64,000 bases of DNA from Hyphomicrobiales bacterium (GCA_017305935.1 JAFKJU010000009.1:62001-126000); one strand, 5' to 3'; numbered from the stretch's first letter, positions 42,602 to 51,022 are shown. Numbers and translations are program-made. Notes: generated by a model not told the origin, from the letters alone.

Positions 42602-43520
42602 GATGTCCGGTCTCCGGTTTGGGAAGGGCTGGGGAAGCGGCAGGCGCGACGATGCGCCCCTGTCCGCGCAGGAACAGCGCGGCGCGGTCGATCAGCCCGC
42701 GTCGGCGCAGGGTCTCGGCGCGGTCCGCGCCGGCATCGAGGGCTTCGGCGACCGTGTCGTCGTCCAGCCGGCCGAGGCCGGTGACGACCGGCAGGTCGCC
42801 AAGATCGCTGCCGTCGACGACGCTGCGCGCCGGCCGGCGCTCGACTGCGGGATGGCCGGGCAGGTCGACGCCATTGGCGACGATGCTGGCGGCGGCATCG
42901 GCCTCGGCCGCCGTCGCGGCCAGCACGGTGACCGCATCGGCGATGCCCAGCGATAGCGACCGTCCGCCCCGGCCTGATGTGGCAATGCCGCGCACGGGCG
43001 AACCCGCATCGATGGCGAAAGCGCCGAGATCGGCGCCGTCCTCGCGGGCGATGGCGATGCGGTATCCGGCGCCGGGGCCAAGATGCAGCGCGATGTCGCC
43101 GCCATTGTTGACATAAAGGCGGGCGGGGCGCTCGTCCGGCGCGAGGCCGGAAAGCATGGCGGCGAGCATTTCGTCGGCCACCGCCCCGGCCACGGCCGCC
43201 ATCGGCGTGATGAAATGTTCAGCGGCAAACGGCAGCACCGCATGGTGCATGCGCCGGGCAATCGCACCCTCGGGAACCGGCGAGGTTGCGGTCACCGGCA
43301 TTTTCAGCAGCGGCAATTCGCCGACCAGTTCATCGAGCACGCTTTGAAAGCGCCGGCGGGCCATCGCGAAGGCATGGGCGCGCAGGGCGGTTTCCCGCTC
43401 CGGCGCGGGTGCGCCGTCTCGACTTCCGTCAAGACCTATAACGAGATCGATGGGGCCGTGCTGCAGATGCAGCCGGCCGTCCGCATGTCCATCGAGATAG
43501 GCCGCGACGGGTCCCGTCAT
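42594..43520 (-). CDS. UPF0280 family protein (ApbE-like)
   Basis: The 308-residue protein matches UPF0280, a family related in fold to the flavin transferase ApbE. Visible regions are MKMPVTATSPVPEGAI-like (LLKMPVTATSPVPEG), MAAVAGAVADEML, ARLYVNNGGDIALHL and GIATSGRGGRSLSLGIADAV with AVTVLAATAAEADAAA. It lies between the hnr-like gene (13 bases upstream) and the DUF1185 pair and is probably in one operon. Because ApbE attaches FMN to target proteins and the known 6-hydroxynicotinate reductase is a flavoprotein, a maturation role for that neighbour is possible. The function of UPF0280 is not established. Confidence 0.88.
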   Translation of the reverse strand: MTGPVAAYLDGHADGRLHLQHGPIDLVIGLDGSRDGAPAPERETALRAHAFAMARRRFQSVLDELVGELPLLKMPVTATSPVPEGAIARRMHHAVLPFAAEHFITPMAAVAGAVADEMLAAMLSGLAPDERPARLYVNNGGDIALHLGPGAGYRIAIAREDGADLGAFAIDAGSPVRGIATSGRGGRSLSLGIADAVTVLAATAAEADAAASIVANGVDLPGHPAVERRPARSVVDGSDLGDLPVVTGLGRLDDDTVAEALDAGADRAETLRRRGLIDRAALFLRGQGRIVAPAASPALPKPETGHHA

Positions 43521-43533
43521 GCCGTTTCCGCCC

Positions 43534-45027
43534 TCAGGCGCCCCATTTGAAATTGCGCCCGGCCGTCGGCCAGGGGCTGGCGGTTATCGGGGCGATATGG
43601 CGCTCGGCCAGCGCCACCGCCCGTTCGACCGGAACGATCGCCTCCATATGGCCGCCGAGGGCGCGATAATCCTCCAGGCGCATGGTGAATTCGATCGGCG
43701 CGACGATGGCGGGCGTCGGCACGTAGCCGAAGCTGTTGGTCGGCATCTGCGTCACGTCCACCATCACAGTGATGCCGCCGCCCGGCCAGACATAGGCCGG
43801 CGCGCCGCCGCAGGAGACATGGGTCAGCGCCGCCTTGACCGAGCGCGTCAGCCGCACCGGATTGGTGGTGACCCCGGCGCGCAGGCTGCCGCCCGCCCCG
43901 CCGATGAACAGCACGGAGACCATGGCCGGCTCGCAGTTTTCCGCGACGATGCCGACGCTTTCCAGCACCGGCGCCGGCAATGTCGTCTGCAATTGCGGCT
44001 TCAGATCCTCGTCCAGGATGTAATAGCCATATTGCTCGCCGGTGGTCGAGACCATCAGCAGCCTCAAGCCGGGATAGGCGGCCTTAGGGTCGAAATCGCC
44101 GAGGATGGCGAGCGGATCGGAAATATCGGTGCCGCCCCAGCCGGTGCCGGGCGCGGCCACCTGGAAATAGCGCCCCGGCGTCGAGCGCCGGCCCCTGATG
44201 CGGATACCGGTCGGGGGAATGCCGAGCAGCTTGCCGGCCTGATGCTCCGAGAGCACGCCGGTGATGTGATCGTCGACCACCACCACCTCGTCGACCATGT
44301 CGCGCCATTGCCGGGCGAACATGCCGATGGTCGCCGAGCCGCAGCCGACGCGCATGCGGCTTTCCTCGACGCCGTCGATGACCGGCGGCCGGCCGGCCTG
44401 CAGCGACAGGGCCGCGCCGCCGTCGACCGTCATCTCGACGCGCTCGCGATTGCAAAGCCGCATCAGCGCCTCGCAGGTGATCCGGCCTTCCTTCTTGGAG
44501 CCGCCGGTCAGGTGATGCACGCCACCGAGCGACAGCATCTGCGAGCCGTATTCGCCGGTTGTCACATGGCCGACAGGCTCGCCCTCGACGCGCACCGCCG
44601 CCGCTTCCGGGCCGATGAAGCGGTCTGTGTCGATCTTCACCTTGGCGCCGCAATAGGAAAATATTCCCTCTGTGACCACCGTCACCATATCGATGCCGTC
44701 ATGGGTCTGGGAGACGATGAACGGCGCCGGCTTGTAGTCGGGATAGGTGGTGCCGGCACCGACCGCCGTGACGAAGGGCGTGCCGGCATGGACGATGTCG
44801 CCGTCCCATTCGTTGTCGGCCTGGCCGGGCATGAAGGGGACGACTTTGCCGCCGGCCGTCGCCGTGTTCTCGATCACGGTCAGCGGATCGACCCGGATCA
44901 GTTCACCGGCGATATTGGCGTAACGGTCGCAGGCGCCCGAGCGCCCGTCGGCGATGTAACACATCACAGGACAGGCGTCGCAACGGATCTTGCCGTTGAC
45001 AGCACTTTCGACTGGCTGCTTGACCAT
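43534..45027 (-). CDS. hnr: 6-hydroxynicotinate reductase-like iron-sulfur protein
   Basis: The 497-residue protein resembles the 6-hydroxynicotinate reductase family (Hnr of Eubacterium barkeri). That enzyme reduces 6-hydroxynicotinate to 1,4,5,6-tetrahydro-6-oxonicotinate with electrons from ferredoxin. An N-terminal Cys cluster reads CDACPVMC at residues 16-23 with a fourth Cys at 33, fitting an Fe-S site. Later regions include FSYCGAKVKIDTDRFIG and RVGCGSATIGMFARQW. ATG 45027 follows GGGGA; a TTG upstream would start inside the operator palindrome and was rejected. It heads the unit with UPF0280 and two DUF1185 genes. Linked nicotinate dehydrogenase-like genes make an N-heterocycle reductase role likely. 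Confidence 0.83.
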   Translation of the reverse strand: MVKQPVESAVNGKIRCDACPVMCYIADGRSGACDRYANIAGELIRVDPLTVIENTATAGGKVVPFMPGQADNEWDGDIVHAGTPFVTAVGAGTTYPDYKPAPFIVSQTHDGIDMVTVVTEGIFSYCGAKVKIDTDRFIGPEAAAVRVEGEPVGHVTTGEYGSQMLSLGGVHHLTGGSKKEGRITCEALMRLCNRERVEMTVDGGAALSLQAGRPPVIDGVEESRMRVGCGSATIGMFARQWRDMVDEVVVVDDHITGVLSEHQAGKLLGIPPTGIRIRGRRSTPGRYFQVAAPGTGWGGTDISDPLAILGDFDPKAAYPGLRLLMVSTTGEQYGYYILDEDLKPQLQTTLPAPVLESVGIVAENCEPAMVSVLFIGGAGGSLRAGVTTNPVRLTRSVKAALTHVSCGGAPAYVWPGGGITVMVDVTQMPTNSFGYVPTPAIVAPIEFTMRLEDYRALGGHMEAIVPVERAVALAERHIAPITASPWPTAGRNFKWGA

Positions 45028-45070
45028 GGCGACATTCCCCTTCGGCTCAGACAATCGCCGTTCTTGTTTA

Positions 45071-45082
45071 TTTGTATACAAA
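45071..45082. promoter_or_regulatory. operator palindrome upstream of the hnr unit
   Basis: TTTGTATACAAA, identical to the site at 41328-41339, lies 44 bases upstream of the hnr-like start, in the gap shared with the divergent MarR gene. It probably serves the hnr promoter and possibly the regulator's own promoter. Confidence 0.7.
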
Positions 45083-45210
45083 CAATTATCGGAGCCTTGG
45101 GGCGAGCTGTCAAGCGGGCCGCGCCCTTCATGGCGCCGTTGACAAACGATGCGCGCGAATTAAACCGGAGGGCGAGGGCAGGGTGACGCTGTCTTTCGAT
45201 GGGAGCGCAG

Positions 45211-45663
45211 ATGCCGGCGGAAACAGACAGGGAAAAGACATCCGGGGAGCCTGCGGCCTATCGTGTCGACCAGCAGATCGGCTTTCTGCTGCGTCAGGCC
45301 AACCAGCGCCATGTGGCGATTTTCAACGCACGGATGGGCGACCGCTTGACGACGACGCAATGGTCGGCCCTCACCAAGCTGCAGGACATCCAGCCGACCT
45401 CGCAGAACCACCTCGGCCGCGAGACCGCCATGGATGCGGCGACGATCAAGGGGGTCATCGATCGGCTCGTGGCGCGCGGTTACGTCGAAACCTCGCCTGA
45501 CCCGGAGGACGGCCGCCGGCTTATCCTGTCGCTGACCGAGGAAGGCGATGCCGTCATCGCGCGCAATCTGGATGCCGCCCGCGCGGTATCGGAAGAGACG
45601 CTTGCCGCTCTCGATCCCGGCGAGCGGCGCTTGCTGCTTGATCTCATCCGCCGGCTCTCCTGA
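45211..45663 (+). CDS. MarR family transcriptional regulator
   Basis: The 150-residue protein has the MarR layout, with a central winged helix-turn-helix (TTTQWSALTKLQDIQPTSQN, then LGRETAMDAATIKGVIDRL) and the wing GYVETSPDPEDGRRLILSLT. Regulators of this family commonly control breakdown of aromatic or heterocyclic acids, and NicR of Pseudomonas putida, which governs nicotinate genes, is also MarR-type. ATG 45211 has GGGAG five bases upstream; an ATG four codons earlier lacks a site. It is divergent from the hnr unit and upstream of nicAB. The paired TTTGTATACAAA sites are its best candidate targets. Confidence 0.92.
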   Translation: MPAETDREKTSGEPAAYRVDQQIGFLLRQANQRHVAIFNARMGDRLTTTQWSALTKLQDIQPTSQNHLGRETAMDAATIKGVIDRLVARGYVETSPDPEDGRRLILSLTEEGDAVIARNLDAARAVSEETLAALDPGERRLLLDLIRRLS

Positions 45664-45784
45664 GACTTGCTCATTCGGGCATGACCAAAGAAAGCGGATG
45701 CTGCTTTCGGCCAAAACGTCGAAAAAACAGAAGGTTGGCGATTCTTCGCCGCATGGGAGAAACGGCGGCGCATGCGCAGAACGC

Positions 45785-45818
45785 GCGATAATTCATTTGC
45801 ACGCGAATGAATTATCGC
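45785..45818. promoter_or_regulatory. inverted repeat upstream of nicA
   Basis: GCGATAATTCATT at 45785-45797 and its exact complement AATGAATTATCGC at 45806-45818 flank an eight-base centre. It lies about 125 bases upstream of nicA and may be an operator of a different type from the TTTGTATACAAA sites, or a leader hairpin. It has no T-run, so terminator function is unlikely. Confidence 0.6.
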
Positions 45819-45944
45819 TATCATCCGCCACATGGATGCGATCGACAAAAACCAAAAGGGGAACGCCGCAATCCTGACCCACGCCCGATTTGCGGGCGGC
45901 AGGGCCAGTCCTGCGCGATGTCCCGCCGCAATGGCAGGCATAAG

Positions 45945-46445
45945 ATGGCCGCGCCTTTCCTGACCCTTTCCGTCAACGGCGCGCAGCGTCGCTTCGATCT
46001 GCCGGGCGATACGCCGCTTCTCTATCCGCTGCGCAATGATTGCGGCCTGAATGGGCCGAAGTTCGGCTGCGGTCTCGGCGAATGCGGGGCCTGCGCCGTG
46101 CTGGTCGATGGCCGGCCGGTGCGGTCCTGCACCACGCCGCTCGCCGCCGTCGCCGGGCGGGCGGTCGTCACGCTCGAGGGCCTGTCGCGCGATGGCGCGC
46201 CGCACCCCGTCCAGCAAGCCTTCACCGAGATGCAGGCCGCCCAGTGCGGCTATTGCCTGAACGGCATGATCATCGCCACGGTCGGTCTGCTGTCCCGCAA
46301 GCCGAATGCCAGCGAAGCGGAAATCCGCGCCGCCTTGCGCCGGCATCTGTGCCGCTGCGGAACGCATGTGGAGATTCTTGCCGCCGTGCGCCGCGCCCGC
46401 GCGCTGATGACGGCGTCCACCGGCAAGGAGGCGGGTGCTGCATGA
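45945..46445 (+). CDS. nicA: nicotinate dehydrogenase-like [2Fe-2S] subunit
   Basis: The 166-residue protein is the small iron-sulfur subunit of a xanthine dehydrogenase-family hydroxylase. The plant-type ferredoxin domain has FGCGLGECGACAVLVDGRPV, and the second cluster domain has QCGYCLNGMIIATVGLL and HLCRCGTHVEI. Length and layout match NicA. ATG 45945 was selected as the start of the conserved domain; the open frame upstream has no conserved content. Its stop overlaps the nicB ATG (ATGA). Together they would hydroxylate nicotinate at C6 or a similar N-heterocycle or aldehyde, passing electrons to haem. Confidence 0.88.
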   Translation: MAAPFLTLSVNGAQRRFDLPGDTPLLYPLRNDCGLNGPKFGCGLGECGACAVLVDGRPVRSCTTPLAAVAGRAVVTLEGLSRDGAPHPVQQAFTEMQAAQCGYCLNGMIIATVGLLSRKPNASEAEIRAALRRHLCRCGTHVEILAAVRRARALMTASTGKEAGAA

Positions 46446-49400
46446 CCGGACCGCGCGAAACCAGCCGGGAGCTCTACCTCGAGCAGCCCGACGTGCTGCT
46501 CGTCCTGAAACCCGGCGGCGCGAACGCGCCGGAGATCTATCTGGCCGTGAGGGCAGACGGCGAGGCTGTGGCGTTCAACGGCCATGTCGATCTCGGCACC
46601 GGCATCCGCACGGCGCTGGCCCAGATCGTCGCCGAGGAACTCGAGCTGCCGCTGGAGCGGGTGCGCATGGTGCTGGGAACCACCAGCGCCGCGCCCGATC
46701 AAGGGCCGACGATCGCCAGCGAGACCATCCAGGTCACCGCCGTTCCGTTGCGGTTGGCCGCCGCCACCGCGCGCCGCCATCTCGTGGCGCAGGCGGCTAC
46801 GCTGTGGGCCGTTGCGGCCGATGAAATCGCCGTCGCGGACGGCGTTCTCAGCCATGGCGCCAACCGGATCGGCTATGGCGACCTCGTTCGCGGGCAGCAC
46901 CGCCGCATCGATATCGACACGACGGCTCCGGTCAAGTCCGTTGAAGCCTATCGCATCGTCGGCAAATCGCTTGCGCGCGCCGATATCGCCGCCAAGTCGA
47001 CGGGCGACTGGACCTATGTCCATGACGTGCGCGTACCCGGCATGCTGCATGGCCGGGTCGTGCGCCCGCCCTATGTCGGCTACGATCACGGCGAGGGGGT
47101 CGGCAGCAGCCTGATCTCCGTCGATCCCGGTCCGGTCTCGCATATGCCTGGCTTCGTCGCCGTGGTTGCCATCGGCGATTTCGTCGGTGTCGTCGCCGAG
47201 CGCGAGGAACAGGCGGCCGCGATCGCACGCGCGCTCAAGCCCGTCTGGCGCGCGCCGCCGCGCCGGCCGGATCTCAATGCGCCGGAGCAGGCGCTGCGCG
47301 ACAATCCGGCCATGCGACGCGTGCTGAAAGAGGAGGGCGACGTCGAGCGCGCCCTGGCTGCGGCTTCGCCGCGCATGGACCGGACCTATGTCTGGCCCTA
47401 TCAGATGCATGGTTCGATCGGGCCGTCCTGCGCGGTCGCGGACTGGAGCGCGCAGCGCCTGATCGTCTGGTCCGGCACGCAGAATCCGTACTTCATGCGG
47501 CGCGACCTTGCCCGGCTGCTGGATATGCCGGAGGAGGCGATCGTCGTCGAGCGTCATGAAGCGGCGGGCTGCTATGGGCGCAATTGCGCCGACGACGTCA
47601 CCGCCGACGCGGCCTTGCTTTCCCGCGCGGTGGGCAGGCCGGTGCGCGTGCAATTGACGCGTGAGCAGGAGCATGGCTGGGAACCGAAAGGCGCGGCGCA
47701 GGTCGTCGATGTGCGCGGCGGGCTCGACCTTGCCGGCGGTCCGATCGCCTATGATTTCGAGACGCGCTATCCCTCGAATCTTGCGCCGACGCTGGCCCTG
47801 GTGCTGACCGGCAAGGTAACGACCAACGAAGCGGTGGAGATGGGCGACCGCACGGCGATCCCGCCCTATGCCGTTCCCAGCATGCGCATCGCCGTCCAGG
47901 ACATGCCGCCGATTGCCCGCGCCTCGTGGTTTCGCGGCGTTTCGGCCATGCCGAATTCCTTTGCCCATGAAAGCTTCTTCGACGAGCTGGCCGCGGCCGC
48001 AGGCGTCGATCCGGTGGAATATCGCCTGCGTTATCTGACGGATCCGCGCGCCCGCGATCTGGTGCGCGCCGTTGCCGACCGCGCCGGCTGGCATGCGCGA
48101 ACGCGCTGGGGCAGCGAAGGCGGCGAGGGCGAGCTTCTGTATGGCCGCGGCTTCGCCTATGCCGTCTATGTGCATGGCAAGTTTCCGGGAACGCCAGCGG
48201 CGTGGTCGGCCTGGGTCGCCGATGTCGCGGTCAACCGACGCACCGGCGAGGTGACGGTGACGCGGGTCACGGTGGGGCAGGATTCCGGGTTGATGATCAA
48301 TCCCGATGGCGTGCGCCATCAGATCCACGGCAATGTCATCCAGTCCGTCAGCCGGGTCCTCAAGGAAAAGGTGAGCTTCACCGAAACGGCGGTGGAAAGC
48401 GCCGAATGGGGCGGCTATCCGATCCTCACCTTCGAGGAGGTGCCCGATATCGACGTCCTGATGGTGCCGCGTCCGCACGAGCCGCCGTTGGGCGTCGGCG
48501 AATCCGCCTCCGTGCCGAGCGCGGCGGCGATCGTCAATGCCGTCTATGACGCGACCGGCCTGCGTTTTCGCGAATTGCCGTTGACGCCGGATCGAATTCT
48601 CGCCGGCCTCGAAGGCCGGTCGGAAAAGGAGGACGGAAAGACCGGACAGGCTGGGCGCAAACGGCGCCGCTGGCTCGGCGGTTTCGGGCTGGCCGGCCTT
48701 GCGGGCATCGCGGCCTGCGGGCTGGCGACGCTCTCGCCGCTGCGCCCGTCCGTTGCCGCGATAGAGCGGCCGGACCCGGCATCGTTCGGTGCGGCGGCCA
48801 TCGAGCGCGGCCGGCTCGTGGCTGCCGCCGGCGCCTGCGATGCCTGTCACGCCGGAGCCGGGGGCCAGCCTCTGGCGGGCGGACGGGCGTTTACGACGCC
48901 GTTCGGAACGGTATTCGCCGCCAATATTTCGCCTGACGAAAGCCATGGCATCGGCAACTGGTCCTATCTGGCCTTCGTCCGGGCGATGCGCGAAGGCATC
49001 AGCCGAAACGGGACGCATCTTTATCCCGTTCATCCCTATACGTCCTTCGTGAACGTATCCGAGGGCGATCTCCAGGATCTCTATGCCTATCTCATGGCCT
49101 CACCAGCCGCGAAAAGCCCGGCGCCGCCGGCCCGGATGACGCCTCCCTTCAACATGCGTGGTCTGATGGCCGGCTGGAATGCGCTGTTTCTCGGCTCGAA
49201 CGCCATTGCCTACGATCCCGCCAAGGGCGAGGCGTGGAATCGCGGCGCCTATCTGGTCGAAGGGCTCGGACATTGTTCGGCCTGCCATACGCAACGCAAC
49301 CGCTTCGGAGCGGAAAAGTCCGGCGCGGCGCACCTGTCGGGCGGTCTTGCCGACGGCTGGGAAGCGCCCGCGCTCGGACATGCCGCGAAAGGCCCTGTCG

Positions 49401-49990
49401 CCTGGACGCAAACGGCTTTCTTCGACTATCTGCGAACCGGTCATTCCGCCGATCACGGCAGCGCCGGCGGGCCGATGGCAAAGGTCGTCGCTTCGCTTTC
49501 GTCATTGCCGGATGCCGATATCCAGGCGATGGCGACCTATCTGGCCAGTCTTTCGGGCACGCCCGCAGCCGCCGGCGGCATCGCCGAGCAACGACGCGCG
49601 GCGCTGGCCAGTGCGCAGGCGGCGGCATGGCCGGCGGCGCGCCTATCCCCACGCGGCGAGCGCCTGTTCGAAGGCGCCTGTTCGGCCTGCCATGGTCCCG
49701 ACAGCCCGCTTGCCGATCTCGCGCTCAACACCAATCTGCATAGCGACCGGCCCGACAACCTGCTGCAGACCATTCTCGCGGGAGCGCCGGCCCCGGCAAG
49801 CCTTGCCCGCCGCAATCCCGGTGAAGTCATGGCGATGCCGGCCTTCGGCGATACGCTCTCGGATCGCCAGATCGAAGACCTCGCGCATTATCTGCGTGCG
49901 CGCTTTGCACCTGAAAAGCCGGCCTGGAGCGATGTTTCCAGCGTGCTGTCCCATCTGCGGCAAACACCTTCCCCGACCGGCGGCCATTAG
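46442..49990 (+). CDS. nicB: nicotinate dehydrogenase-like molybdopterin subunit with three c-type haem motifs
   Basis: The 1182-residue protein has three parts. A molybdopterin domain of the xanthine dehydrogenase family (about 1-725) includes GHVDLGTGIRTALAQIVAEE, EAAGCYGRNCADD and the active-site glutamate region PPLGVGESASVPSAAA. A membrane helix follows near 740-765 (RRRWLGGFGLAGLAGIAACG). A C-terminal region carries three CxxCH haem sites: CDACH near 800, CSACH near 944 and CSACH near 1079. This arrangement is that of NicB of Pseudomonas putida, which with NicA hydroxylates nicotinate and sends electrons to the respiratory chain. The neighbouring hnr-like reductase supports a nicotinate-like substrate, though cytochrome-linked aldehyde dehydrogenases share the layout. 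Confidence 0.88.
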   Translation: MTGPRETSRELYLEQPDVLLVLKPGGANAPEIYLAVRADGEAVAFNGHVDLGTGIRTALAQIVAEELELPLERVRMVLGTTSAAPDQGPTIASETIQVTAVPLRLAAATARRHLVAQAATLWAVAADEIAVADGVLSHGANRIGYGDLVRGQHRRIDIDTTAPVKSVEAYRIVGKSLARADIAAKSTGDWTYVHDVRVPGMLHGRVVRPPYVGYDHGEGVGSSLISVDPGPVSHMPGFVAVVAIGDFVGVVAEREEQAAAIARALKPVWRAPPRRPDLNAPEQALRDNPAMRRVLKEEGDVERALAAASPRMDRTYVWPYQMHGSIGPSCAVADWSAQRLIVWSGTQNPYFMRRDLARLLDMPEEAIVVERHEAAGCYGRNCADDVTADAALLSRAVGRPVRVQLTREQEHGWEPKGAAQVVDVRGGLDLAGGPIAYDFETRYPSNLAPTLALVLTGKVTTNEAVEMGDRTAIPPYAVPSMRIAVQDMPPIARASWFRGVSAMPNSFAHESFFDELAAAAGVDPVEYRLRYLTDPRARDLVRAVADRAGWHARTRWGSEGGEGELLYGRGFAYAVYVHGKFPGTPAAWSAWVADVAVNRRTGEVTVTRVTVGQDSGLMINPDGVRHQIHGNVIQSVSRVLKEKVSFTETAVESAEWGGYPILTFEEVPDIDVLMVPRPHEPPLGVGESASVPSAAAIVNAVYDATGLRFRELPLTPDRILAGLEGRSEKEDGKTGQAGRKRRRWLGGFGLAGLAGIAACGLATLSPLRPSVAAIERPDPASFGAAAIERGRLVAAAGACDACHAGAGGQPLAGGRAFTTPFGTVFAANISPDESHGIGNWSYLAFVRAMREGISRNGTHLYPVHPYTSFVNVSEGDLQDLYAYLMASPAAKSPAPPARMTPPFNMRGLMAGWNALFLGSNAIAYDPAKGEAWNRGAYLVEGLGHCSACHTQRNRFGAEKSGAAHLSGGLADGWEAPALGHAAKGPVAWTQTAFFDYLRTGHSADHGSAGGPMAKVVASLSSLPDADIQAMATYLASLSGTPAAAGGIAEQRRAALASAQAAAWPAARLSPRGERLFEGACSACHGPDSPLADLALNTNLHSDRPDNLLQTILAGAPAPASLARRNPGEVMAMPAFGDTLSDRQIEDLAHYLRARFAPEKPAWSDVSSVLSHLRQTPSPTGGH

Positions 49991-50131
49991 GCGGTATCCA
50001 GCCGGAAGGGGATTGCGCGATACCGCCTGTGAGTATTTTTGGGCGGGCGCAGACCGGGCTTGCAATCCCGGTCGGGATTGGTCCTATCTGGGGCATGGTG
50101 CGTTTCGCACCGGCTTCAGAGGGGATTATTC

Positions 50132-50365
50132 ATGACGACCAGGATTCGCGTGGCTTTGGCCGCGCTGAGCTTTTCGGCTGCGGTGACCGCGTCGAGTTCC
50201 GTTTTCGCATGGGGATGCGCGGCGGTTTCCGACCAGGGGACATATGGCTACAGCTACTCCTATGCCGACGAGGACTCGGCGCGGGAGCGGGCCTTGAACG
50301 AATGCGCCAATCGGACGAGCGAAGACAGCGTCTGCGAGATCACCGAATGCGAGGAAGGCTCCTGA
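50132..50365 (+). CDS. small secreted protein, DUF4189-like
   Basis: The 77-residue protein has a signal peptide (MTTRIRVALAALSFSAAVTA, cleavage near VFA at residue 26) and a short mature part. This starts WGCAAVSDQGTYGYSYSYADED and then has paired cysteines (NECANR, VCEITEC). The pattern resembles DUF4189, small exported proteins with a WG start and regularly spaced Cys residues. ATG 50132 follows AGAGGGG. It is likely periplasmic and disulfide-bonded. Its function is unknown, with no operon link to nicB 140 bases upstream that I can prove. Confidence 0.7.
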   Translation: MTTRIRVALAALSFSAAVTASSSVFAWGCAAVSDQGTYGYSYSYADEDSARERALNECANRTSEDSVCEITECEEGS

Positions 50366-50386
50366 TCGGGCGCGGATGATTTTTCG

Positions 50387-51022
50387 TTACATGACGTCGT
50401 CGGGATGACGGCCGGGGCGGGGCTTGTAGACGGGGAAGCGCCAGGCAAAAAGCAGGGCGCCGCCCCGCACCGCAAAGGCCACCCCGGCGCCGATCGCTGA
50501 GGCCGCCGGCAGCGGCACGCCGGCAACCGTCGCCGCCGTGAAGGCGGCGGCGCCGATGAGCGCGGCAGTGATATAGATTTCCGGCCGCAGCAGCACGGAA
50601 GGCTCGTTGGCCAGCAGGTCGCGCAGGATGCCGCCGAAGCTGGCGGTCAGCACGCCGGTGGTGATCGCCACGGTCGGCGAGCCGGTGGCGACGAAGCCCT
50701 TGGCCGCGCCCATCACGCAATAGGCGGACATGCCCATGGCATCCAGCCAGAGCAGCAGGCGATAGCGCGATTCGATGCGGTGCGCGCCGACGAAGACGAC
50801 GAGCGCGGCGGCGAGGCAGACGATCAGATAGGTGGGGTTCACCACCCAGAAAACCGGCGTGGCGCCGAGGACGACGTCGCGGAACGTGCCGCCGCCGATG
50901 CCGGTCGCCGCCGCCAGGAACAGGAAGCCGATGAGATCGAGCTGCTTGCGCGAAGCCGAAAGCGCCCCGGTGGCGGCAAACACCGCCACGCCGGTGTAAT
51001 CCAGCAATTCCAGGATCGACAC
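50387..51022 (-). CDS. TRIC-type cation channel family protein (UPF0126, YicG-like)
   Basis: The 211-residue integral membrane protein has about seven hydrophobic segments and two internally repeated units. The family motifs GIGGGTFRDVVLG and FGGILRDLLANEPSVLL are the paired glycine-rich regions of UPF0126 proteins, which are prokaryotic relatives of trimeric intracellular cation channels. GTG 51022 follows GGGAGGG; an upstream ATG would add a leader not seen in the family. It is convergent with the small secreted protein gene. The physiological role is unknown. Confidence 0.9.
   Translation of the reverse strand: MSILELLDYTGVAVFAATGALSASRKQLDLIGFLFLAAATGIGGGTFRDVVLGATPVFWVVNPTYLIVCLAAALVVFVGAHRIESRYRLLLWLDAMGMSAYCVMGAAKGFVATGSPTVAITTGVLTASFGGILRDLLANEPSVLLRPEIYITAALIGAAAFTAATVAGVPLPAASAIGAGVAFAVRGGALLFAWRFPVYKPRPGRHPDDVM

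Noticed and set aside
41328-45082. TTTGTATACAAA pair as attachment sites or transposon ends
   Set aside because: No integrase, transposase or target duplication is present, and both copies sit at promoter positions of coherent operons.
46040-46441. N-terminal extension of nicB into nicA
   Set aside because: The frame is open, but the extension is read out of frame through nicA and is arginine-rich. The ATGA junction at 46442 is the natural start.
46250-49033. A 927-codon minus-strand open frame
   Set aside because: It is antisense to nicB; the nicB frame shows molybdopterin and haem motifs, the antisense none.
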